A DNA stretch of 64,000 nt. Origin: Anthopleura xanthogrammica. Its lineage: Eukaryota; Cnidaria; Anthozoa; Actiniaria; Actiniidae. A program made the translations under genes and the position numbers. The stretch is from positions 9,244,170 to 9,308,169 of the forward strand of contig OZ025218.1 of NCBI GenBank assembly GCA_964019055.1, given 5' to 3'. Below are positions 1 through 10,681 of the stretch, in pieces. The number at the start of each line of letters is the position of its first letter. The first letter of the stretch is position 1. The notes below the pieces were generated by a model. The model was not told the origin of the DNA, did no database searches, and saw only the letters and a list, made by a program, of their open reading frames with translations.

Positions 1-3000
1 CAAGTGATTCAATAAGCTGTATTTGAACACTCTCCATCTATTTAGGGTTGCCTTGGTAACGAATTAATCATGGTATCCTTAACGGATATCAAAATATAAA
101 GCTCACCAATATGTCTTCTGTCCCTAGTTTGAGCATGTTTAAAAAGCGAAAATTTTTCAATTTTTTTGAATGATTCCCTCGCATGCCCGACGCTGTTAAT
201 TTGCAATCTTAAGAGGGATGGTTTCCAAGGTAACGTCAATCAAATTCGCTCGTCAATTACATGAAATGAAAATCAACACTGTAGTGTTGTGAATTTATTT
301 TGTTTCCGTGATCTGAGAGGCTCTCCGGGAACATTCAATAGAATGTTCTTGAACAATGAAGGAAGTCCTTTCTATGCAGATGAAAGTATCAACTGAAAAC
401 CCGTTGTTGCTTCCTCACTGAACTAAATAAAAACTCCATCATCAATTTTACTTCAAATAATTTCCATTCTTGTGCCGCTAACTGTTCTAGCCCTTTCCTA
501 AAGTAGTGATGTGCCGATTGCAGCATTTTAACGGTGCTTTTGAAAAAAGAAAGCTGAAATTTTGGATCATTCATTTCGCGGATCAGTAATAATCATCTCG
601 CATATATTTGCTTTCATTGTTCCTTTGTATATGCGGGTCATTTTTTTCTAAGATTCTAGCTCTTTTCTAAGTTTTTTACCTTAGTTTTCCTTTGGATATT
701 TTTTGCTTTGCCTATTCAGTTATTTTTGAATAATAAATTTTGAAAAGTACTTCAATTTGGAGTGAGTATGTGAATGATATTACGTCTTGCAGAATTGCTT
801 GAAACGTTTTAGTTGATTCATAGTTCACCTTCTAGCACGAAATCAAGTTCTCTTTTTCCAGCCCAGAATTATGACTAAGAAGTCTCGAGATTCTATCTAA
901 AATTGTGTATCTAACGAAGTATAGAAAAGTTATGTATCTCAAAATATGTGAACTTTCTTAGGCTTGTATTATGATTTAGCTAGAATTAACTGAACTCATA
1001 GTTTAACTGTCATGCAAATCGAGTAGAAACGACGATCCCTCGGCGAGATGAACCGATCGACCTTTGCCGTTCTTAAAATATACTGCTAACTTGTGTACTG
1101 ATCATTCGTAAGGCTTAGCAGCCTTCCAGATCCGTGGTAACCAAGTTTTAGGTAAAATTTCCATCATCTTATCACAGAGACTTTTTAAAATGATTTTCAC
1201 GACCGTAGCTTTAAATTTGCATAGCTTGATTTCGAACTTTTTATTAGCGCATCTTTCTACTCTTTTCTCATTAAAATCAGCAGACCAATTTGAAATTCTC
1301 ATATACTTGTTAAAACTATTATTGCATAAAGACTTCTATAACATAAATTTCGAAGATAATAAATGAATATACCGCAAGATTGGAATACGATAATACTTGA
1401 ACTCAGTGAGAAACAGATGAAACTCATAGAGAATTATACACAGTATATTGCGCATTGAAAAGATAACACTGATAGTTACGCGAAAACTGTTAATCTCTGA
1501 GTATTATGAATAAACAAGCTACGAAACAATTCATTTCTATCGGTTGTCTAGATATTATAACGTCGGGCATAAAGTCTTGTGCAGTGCTTATCGAAATAGA
1601 CTGAATTCATATCTATCTTGCAATCGCTCCAATCGATTTTGGTGTGAGGATCGATACGGTTATCTTCAATAGATAATTGTTAATCTGTGTTAAAAAAGCT
1701 TTTATTCAGAGTCTCTAACGACTTTCAGTCTGCTAAAAATCAGAAGGGCTTAGAGTCGTTTCTATTTTTGTCGCAGAAAGTTTTTTTTCTCTTCTTTAGG
1801 AAACGTTTTTAGGCAGCGTTTTTAAAACTAAAATTCATGCGGAAAAAAAATCCATGCAAAAAAAAAATTTTTATGATTTTATAACTTTTTTGTTGTTGTG
1901 TGCGATTCAGAGAAAAGTAGAATCTTGAGATTGTAGTTTGTCTGTGTTTATTCGCCTTTTTTTCTTGATTTTTGTGTTATTTATGTAATATGCCCAGCGA
2001 AACGTAATAACTTTCGGGTTTAATCCAGTTGGAATCATAGCCATGTTTGCCGCAGTATTTAGTGTTTTTTTGCAAAGTGGCTTAAAATTAATTCAAAACC
2101 TAAGCTCAACAACGAAAAAGAAGACCTTAAACTTTCCCCCAAAAATTCTCTTTTATACAAAATATCTTTCTATAAATTTGGCGTCAAATTTATTCCAAGT
2201 CCATAAATATTTGTCCGCTATGACGGATATATTTTGTGGTTGAATATATCGCAGAGGATGCAGAGGAAATTGGTCATATTTTTATCAACTTTCTGTGTAT
2301 GTATTAGTAGACCACAAATTTGACATTTTGATCGCTTCGAGCACATACGGTCTAGTGTGAAAGTAAATAAAAAAGACTATCATCATGCAGCTACAAATAA
2401 CAGGAACAATTAAAGACAAGGAAAAATATTTTACAGAGATATTTATGTGGAGGAAATTTGGGAACTAGTCGGTTTTGGCTTTGTTTCAGCGGTTTGATCA
2501 AAAAGGAAGACTGAAAAGCATGAAGAGTTCGTTTTGAAGGTATAAAAAGTCAAGTTAGATAACGGAAGAATGACGTCCAGAACTGCTAATTATCGCTTGT
2601 TGCGGAAAACGGAAAATATGCTCAAAGCTATCCACTCTAAAGCCACAGGAAGATTAAAAGTCAAAAAATTATCTTACCATTTGTATGAAGAGGAGCACAG
2701 AGAACCTAGAAAATCGAGAAGAAATTTAGAATTCGTTTTTGATAATGTCAGGTGTTTAAATAAGAGAAAATAATACTAAAAAGTCCAAGTAAGTCTTGGC
2801 AACGATATGAAAAGCGCTCTTAATTCAAAAAACACAAACCTGGACAAGGACAATTCCAAGAATTAACATTGTGCTATCCTCTAGAGCGCTAAGGCAGCTC
2901 TATTAGTGAAATTCTGAGGATTTTCTCGATAAAATTAAGGAAAACGTAGAACAATATTGAGAACCAAGTAAAATCTGCTCAAACAAAATTATGGAAATTG

Positions 3001-3495
3001 ATTACTGTATTAATAATTTATTGTTTGCATCCGAACTCCATGGCAATATTATTATTGATGATGACAAAGTTTTTCTAAGGCTTGGACAATCATTTTAAAC
3101 CGTCTAAAAAGCCATAGATAATTCTAGAGATCGTATAATTTCATGTTTTTGACTTTAAATATGAGTTTGAAGCGAGAAAATCGCCTTGAAATGGTTGGTA
3201 ATTTATTCAAAAAGGCGAAATTGGAACAGGTGTAAATGAAAGTTGGGTTAATAAGGGGTATTGTGAAGTCCGCTTTTGTTGTTCGTTTCTAGCCATTATC
3301 CTCTGACGTCAGTCTATTCTCTTCAGCCTCGTTTCAAGCCGAACAACACGGGGGGATATTTTTAGCTTCAAGTGATCACGTGACCAAATATTATCTCTTC
3401 TTGCCAGAGCACTAGACCATTATCAATCCACATATGCATCATTAAAAAAGTATTAAAGCGCCGACTCCCAGTGCCAGCAGGTTTTAATAAAGCTT
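1..3495. other. No recognisable gene, AT-rich intergenic DNA
   Basis: I see no exon with a recognisable domain and no clear tandem array here. The only longish open frame (about 2570-2773, plus) encodes a basic 67-residue peptide of no recognised family and has no supporting splice signals. Short A and T runs (around 1850-1870) are simple-sequence noise. Confidence 0.5.
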
Positions 3496-3499
3496 TTTA

Positions 3500-3712
3500 T
3501 CTTGGTCGTAATATTTTCCCATTTCAGACCACGTGTCATTCCCTAGACTATAATTTCTGAGTAGAGATATAGTTCGTTCTTTCCTGTGCTTCGAGGGTTT
3601 TTCTCCAGGTTCTCCGATTTTCTTCCCTCCACAACTTCTAAATTCCGATCATGGAACGAGGGCCACAGGTTTGTTAGCCACTGGCTATTAAGTGCTACCC
3701 TCGTAAAAAAAA
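3500..3712. repeat. Half MITE-A copy followed by a SINE-like tail
   Basis: Positions 3502-3560 match one arm of the MITE-A family (cattTCAGACCACGTGTCATTC type end) found complete at 4692-4868. The following 3585-3712 carries a segment (ggccacaggtttgttagccactgg ... ctaccctcgtaaaa) that recurs in inverted form near 19320-19385 and in related form near 47590-47710, so it is a dispersed repeat. Confidence 0.55.
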
Positions 3713-4162
3713 AAAAAATAGTTATTTCTTTGGTTGACGTTTGCGCATGAGAAGATACATGAATATCTGATCCAATTTTAGCCAGGCGCCATTTTAAAAG
3801 GGCGTTAGAATATTAGTAAAAGAGTACCGAAAATGCGTTCCCTACCCCAGCCCTGTGAGGTCAGTTACTGCGTGCGTGCAAGCAACTTCTAAGTGCTCAT
3901 ACGAACAAGGAATGTGTTATTATAAATCTGGCTTTATTATTGCTCCTAAATAGAAGATTTCTCATAGAAAAGAAGTTGAAAATTTGAATTCAAGATTAAC
4001 ATTACACGAAAAATTATCAAAAATGAAACCTTATATATACAAATTTTATCTAAGTTGGTAAATAGTCAGATATCTCATAAGCTACCGTGATACCCCTTCA
4101 TTTCAAAAGAGTTTTTGGCGGAAAAAATTCACAAGTGAACTAGAGTAACCGCGATTATTCAA

Positions 4163-4252
4163 AGCCTGGTACACGCTAGCGTCGTAATCGTAATCCTAAG
4201 CAGCATACGCAGACTCATTAATCACCATGACGACGGTAGTGTGAACCAGGCT
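4163..4252. repeat. Short inverted repeat, MITE-like
   Basis: The ends agcctggt (4163-4170) and accaggct (4245-4252) are reverse complements, with partly complementary interiors (cgtcgtaatc against gacgacgg). A related end (agtgtgaaccag) occurs near 51225. It is probably a small palindromic element; no coding content. Confidence 0.4.
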
Positions 4253-4691
4253 CAACGGATCGATCATTTTAACAACGAAAGCATTAGCGGAAATGACGTG
4301 ATGTAATAAGAAATCATACAGGAGTGATAGATGGACCTTGATCACACGACACCATGTTTAATTCCCACAAGAATAAAAACTTTTGTTTAACCCCGCGTAA
4401 CCTCGTCCTGAAGCGCTTGAATGTGAGACTACGCGGGGAAAATCTATAGTTAAATCAAAGATGGCTACCGCGTGACAAAGGTCCATGGAGTAAGTATATA
4501 TGAGCGATTCTCGTGTTTCTGCAGCCTCGGCGCAAAATGCAAATGAAATATATAATATATTAACAACATATTCATATAACATTACAATATATTAAGATAT
4601 TCAAATATTCTTATATTATAATCCAATATTCATTTGAGATCTCAAAACTTCGCATTATAAAAGAAAAAATATATTTCCAAAGACATTATTC

Positions 4692-4868
4692 GCTTGGGCG
4701 TAATCTTTTCCCATCTCAGACCACGTATCATTCACTTGAGAATAAGATTCTTCGTTTCAGTTGCATCCATATTCATGTTTCTTAATTCTCATACACAACC
4801 GTTAAACAAGGAAATGATATTCTACGGAATGACACGTGGTCTGAAATGGAAAAAACATTACGCCCAAG
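4692..4868. mobile_element. MITE-A, full palindromic copy
   Basis: About 177 bp with inverted terminal repeats of about 40 bp: the left end reads cttgggcgtaatcttttccc, then cagaccacgt, and the right end is its near-perfect complement, ending cattacgcccaag. Other copies are at 37453-37645 and 47157-47330, with fragments at 3502-3560 and 47034-47152. No transposase is encoded, so it is a non-autonomous element. Confidence 0.75.
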
Positions 4869-5099
4869 CCATAAATATCTGTTTCTCATTGAAAGCAATT
4901 CTAAACAATTGAAGACGTAACGGCCCCTTTACCCATTTCTTTCTCAGACAATTCCGTCAATATTCTTTCATATTCAACCCACACAAGACTTCAAGATGCC
5001 CTTATTTTCAAATATAGACTCCTTACATTAATTCCCCGTCTAGAGGTCAAGACAAAAGAATTCCCTTCTCTTGAGGATTGAAATCTTATTTGAATAATC

Positions 5100-5300
5100 C
5101 TCTTCGGTGTTCCCTGCGCAATCTTGAAAGGTAGGCGTGCCTTGGCATCGAAGTGAGGCATGAAGTGACCTTGCAATGATAGAGACCTTGGAAAATTATT
5201 GGACAATTATTTACATGTCTCTATCATTGCAAGGTCCCTCGCTTCGATGCAAAGGCACGACCACCTTTCAAGATGGCGCAGGGATTTATGAAGGGGACCA
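5100..5300. mobile_element. MITE-B, palindromic copy (older)
   Basis: Long inverted repeat: ttccctgcgcaatcttgaaaggtag on the left and ctttcaagatggcgcaggga on the right, with the inner arms tgcaatgatagagacc and tctctatcattgcaagg also complementary. Nearly the whole element could fold as one hairpin. Other copies: 26478-26693 and 46387-46603, with a half copy at 9571-9656. Confidence 0.75.
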
Positions 5301-5486
5301 TTGATGTCAATATTTTTCATTGTTTTGACCCCCAGGTTGGGATTTACTGCAAGAGGTATATAGTCTTCCTTCCTTTACCTGTAAAATAACTGTCATACAT
5401 TGATAATATAAACTAATGACGTATACGCAAGAATCCCGCAAGGAATTCTGGAACGAATAATCACGCATGCGTAAACGAATCTCCCT

Positions 5487-7965
5487 TTACTGGTCCGCGA
5501 ATACTTCATCTGTTCCATTTACTTTGGGTTCCTCGGTTCCGTGTTCCACGTAGTATTCCTGTAAATATTTCACCCACTGGGCGGGACGACCATTAAGGTA
5601 TGTGTTCTTGATTGGTCTAGGTGTTCCCTCGTGTACTTTCATGCGTGTTAGCAGCGTTGCTTTACATGATCCGCTACCGTCTCCAACCGGTCTGATTACC
5701 ATGCCTGAAAGACGAACTTGTGCCCTAGGAATTACAACAATTTAAGGCGGTTACCCCTGACGCTGATATCAGTTTTTGTCGGTTTCTATTTAGACTGGAG
5801 ACGGGGGGGGTGGGGGGGGGGGGGGAGATCGTGTTTAAATAGACCCCTTGCAGCACGTCGGAATGCAGCTCAAATTTCGAGGACAAAATAATAGGTTCCA
5901 ATTCTCAGGAGATTGAAATTATTGGTGTGGCTAGCTAATCATCCTTTTTTTGCAGCTCTACCAGCTAAATTGCGAAAGACGCAGCTCAACGAAGCCGAGT
6001 CGAAGGCATACAAACGCGCCGCAGGCAGCCGCCATACGACTCATGTCTGACCACGGAGCACAGCCCAGATCAAATAAGGGTTGATTTTTTTGTAAATTCT
6101 TTTGTTTTTGTCCTCCAAAATGAGCTGCTTTGTCGTCACGTGAAAGGGGTCTATATATATTTTTCTTATTCTAAAAATACACCGCTGAGTTCCTTGACTG
6201 CAGACTCATTTGTACAGATTTTGCCTCGATTTTAGATCAAATCATTTAGATCACACAAGTCAACTGCAAGTAAATCGTGTCAAAACTCAAATCGTTATCA
6301 ATATCTTTAAATTCTACGAATTTTCAATGGTTTCTATGAACTTATAACGCGAGACTAAACTTGCGTAAATGAGTGTAAGTCTGCACGCAGATATTTCAGT
6401 TTATATATTCAATGTCTTTGTTAAGTTTTTCTTTTCAGTCACGCTCTTAGTTTTGTCACTTCAGCAAGTCAGTTTCTTTGTCTTTATTCAAATTTCTAGT
6501 ACTCAGTGTTAGATTTTTTTCAATGTTAGTCAGTTCAGGATTCACTTTCAAGCAGACAGGACTTCGATCATTTGTGCCTCAGTTTTTGTTTCGGTAAGTA
6601 TATTTTTCGTTTATTGGCTCCTTTTAGTCGTGTTTGTAACTTTTCATTTAGCTTATTAGCGCTTTGCTTTAATCTGTTTGTAGGAACTGTTCTTGATTAG
6701 TTAAAGTATGATGGCAAATAAATATGTAAGGAAGCGTGTTTGGACGAGAGGTTACAATGAGCCTGTGATCATCACAACCAGTGGTACATATGCATTAAAT
6801 CAGAAAGAGAATTTCGAATAGACACTGTGCATCACAGCTCACAAAGCACCCTGGGGAACTGAGCCCTGCATAATGGAACAGGGAAGTCAAAGGAAATATC
6901 AGAAAAAAGTTACTCTGTTGTTTTCGTCTGTTGAAATACTTACATTTCCATAGAAAATTTCGGAGGAAAAATTGTCAGAGAATTTTTTAGAAAAGCCAAA
7001 AAAGCGTAAGGACTCGGTTTCCCATCATGCTCTGTGCTAGAAATTCGAGCTCGTGCACATTGGCTATTCATATCGTTTCCTTTATATCACGCACATAAAT
7101 TCCAAAACTCTTTCATACCTGCCTAATTTTGATCTTTCTGACTCTGATACACTTGAGTGCTCTGTACTGCACCATGTGATCACGTGACACGTTTTTGGTG
7201 TGTGATAGGCTTTGTTCATTACTGACAGAACAACGTCCCAAGTTCGATAAAGTGGCGGCATTTTCAAACAGCTAAAATTGGAGAATAATTGTTACTGATA
7301 TTTGTATATCAATTGTCTATTGCGCAAAAAAAAAAAAGAAGGAAGGAAGGAAGGAAGGAAGGAAGGAAGGAAGGAAAGGAAAGGAAAGGAAAGGAAAGGA
7401 AAGGAAAGGAAAAAAATAATTAGAATCTAAGGTCTTCCTCGATTTATAAGAAATGAATAATGAAGAAATTCTTATTGCCTAACAGTTCCTTTCAGTCGTG
7501 CAATCGCCAATTACCGATGGCTATTCACTGTTCACCCCTTCAACCATTTTCGAAATAACTGTATAACTATAGCTATGATCATATTATACCCAATATATCT
7601 TACCAATACAAAATATCTGAATCTACGTTTTCTTCAATCACAATCACTTTCCTAAACGTCTGGTCCCAGTTAACTCTCAGGTTCCAGTCGGTTAACAAGC
7701 GTACAACTGGAACGAGATAAAAATTGAAGATTAATAATACAGACAAAATAAATACCATGATGATTACTAAGTTTAAACTATTCACCATTTTTTTATACAT
7801 ACATGTATGTTCAATGGTCACAGACAAAGCATTCAATCGAGGCTCGAAGGTAGTTTCAAAGGATTATTCAAATTTGAACCTTGCAGCCTCGACTGAATGC
7901 TTTGTATTTGACCAGTGAACCGATGTATGGAAATTGGTGAATTTTCTCACCTCTCTCTCTCTTCT

Positions 7966-8050
<85 letters not shown>

Positions 8051-8764
8051 GTCTAATTTGTTAATAAATATGACGTTCAACAAACAAAGGCCACCTTACC
8101 ATCATTGTATGGTATCCCATCAATATTGAAGGTTGTCTGAAAAAGAGAAAACGACATTTATAATTTATTCATTATTTTTATTCCAGAAACTGGAAGATTT
8201 AACATCACAACATCATATCTACAGACGAAATTTGGGTAAGATTTAGATTTTCATAATGCTACAAAATGATCCAGAGTTCATAACCTTAAGTTAATCTTAA
8301 TCTTGAATGTTTTGTAGTTGTCTTTTTTAACAATTTTTATAATTTTTTGCTATAAATACCATCGACTGTCTTTAATTCCTCGATGTACTCTGAAGATGAC
8401 TTCCGCTCAGGTTGTCGAAACGTCAGTCACCACCAACAATAGTCTTTCTCAAAACTACACTCGGCCGGACGCTCAAAACAACTCACGCTATACTATTACT
8501 ACTGGGTTCAAGCCATTTACTATAAATTTCTCTTCCCCGTCCCTCCCCTCCCTCTCACCAGCCTTACCTTCGTAAGTGGTGTGGTTTCTGATTCGTTAGG
8601 TTTTCTTCTCCATGACTCAATACCGCTGGGTGTTTTTCGTTTATGCCATCCTTCCGTATCCTCAGCTTCTTGGTTTAAAATATGCTCAAAGTCTTGCTCG
8701 TTGACCGTGTAAGAACTCGAGCTCGCTAGTCTGGACTTGTGGCGGTGGGTGGGATCAAATGCCG
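5487..8764 (-). CDS. Gene A START domain exons
   Basis: Exons 8764-8568, 8136-8100 (37 nt), 7706-7604 (103 nt), 7271-7119 and 5724-5487. Landmarks: [11 protein letters not shown], a 37-nt exon encoding [27 protein letters not shown] (the conserved W-D near the START centre), [15 protein letters not shown] (the family's 'P...RD..' strand), and the terminal exon with [39 protein letters not shown]. The C-terminus has a short acidic tail after the final helix. The 5724 acceptor was chosen over a closer CAG because it keeps phase 2 and aligns [12 protein letters not shown] with gene B YETMISGLVIRP. Confidence 0.85.
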
Positions 8765-9235
8765 CTGAAAAAAACGATCATTTACTTAGTAAATTCGATG
8801 GTAGTAGTACAGGTGGGGTGCAACTTTTTCCATGGGAAAAAAGGCAAAACACATAGCCGCCATGTTGGTTAACAAAATCGCAATTTTTGATCGGAATCAT
8901 AGCCGGTGGATTGGAGGGCCCATGTGAGCCAGTAACTTGGCCTTAGATAGAGAAAAAAGCCCTGCGTCACTAGCCCACCAGAGCTTAGTAATTCCACCCT
9001 ATTGGCTTATTGTTAGTCACTTTCTGATGAATTATTAGCTATTATTATCGTTGATTTTATTATCATTTTCGAGAATTTTCTTCTATCATTAGATTTTTTT
9101 ATAAGTTTCTATTTTTTTTTATTTTTTTTTTTGCATTTCAAACTATATAATATTCATATCAGTCGATATTACATTTAGTATATGTTATGCGCGATTGATC
9201 ATTTTTATGAATATCGCGCAGTATAAGTGATTAAA

Positions 9236-9308
<73 letters not shown>

Positions 9309-9973
9309 TGATACTCACTTGGTCCTTGAACCAGCCATTGTTTACAAGGGAAAGTAAAATGTTGTCCTGTTTCTTTCACATCTATGGTAATTTCATCGAT
9401 AAACAAGCCTGATTCTCCATTACTCATATCATCGTCACTCGTGATCGAGGACATTCGGCGCAGCTTTTGAACCAATGAGGGACGAATATCATTCTGGACG
9501 TCCTTACTATTCTCGTAGGACAGTTTAAGATGCTGGATCTGTATTTCCAAAACAAACTAAGTTAGAATATAGTCCCATGCACAGGTAGCCGTGCATTTGC
9601 ATCGAAGCGAGACCAACGGTGAGCTTGCAATGATAGAGACGTGAATAATTGTCAAAGGTGTAAAGAAAGGTTCAGGCGATATGAATTGCTACCCCCCCCC
9701 CCCCCCCCCCCAAAAAAAAAGCAGTCAAACACACTTACCCATCCCACATCGGCTGCTAAGATTTTTCTCTTGAAAACAAAAATGTCTTTATTTTTCTCCT
9801 TGTCGTTCGCCTCGATCTCTAGCGGTAGTCTCCTTGTGTAACCATCTTCTCCGAACAGTTGTAAACAAAACTGCAATGTATGAGTTCCTTTTACACCGTT
9901 ACCATGGAGATCCGTGATGTTGACGGCCGTTTCGTATGTTGCTATATTAAGAATAATATGAATGTATTAGTCA

Positions 9974-10038
<65 letters not shown>

Positions 10039-10650
10039 CCATTGATAAAACTTATTAATAACAAATTACACAATCTATAACAAGACAATTTATAACTATA
10101 TTCGTATCTCTAAAAGTAGCAAAAGAAACAGTACTGATAAACATCAACGAGGTTAGGAGTCCTTAGAGGAAAATATACCACTAGTTTCATCTAAACCTTA
10201 TGCTTTAGATATAAGTTCAATCTTTAAAAAATATATATATATAATGTAAATTTAAAAATATATATAGAAATAAAAATATAAAAATGAAAGTCTAGCTCAT
10301 TCGGGCAATAGCGTTATCGAGGGAGATGTCTATATTTGTTGTATCAACTGTTCTTCTTATAGATCTTGATCCTCTAAGGCAAAGCAGAGCAGAACGTATG
10401 AGTGCAAAAGAAACTTTGGCCCTAACCCATGACATCGTATTGGCATAGTTCTCTCCCTTCTTAATCGATAATAGTTCAGCTAAGCGTTTATGATAAATCT
10501 TGCACTCAGTGCCCATTCCACCTTTTGTACCGAACACTAAAGGCGTAAAAGTTCCTTGCTCCACCTCCATGTAATAATAATAATAGTAATAATAATAATA
10601 GTAATAATAATAATAATAGTAATAGTAATAATAGTAATAACAGTAATAAC

Positions 10651-10681
<31 letters not shown>

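Noticed and set aside
6705..6822. Small plus-strand frame [15 protein letters not shown]...
   Set aside because: Inside a gene A intron on the other strand, 37 codons, no family recognised.
7724..7918. Plus-strand frame over the gene A START exon region
   Set aside because: Intron and antisense sequence; the minus-strand exon 7706-7604 explains the conserved signal.
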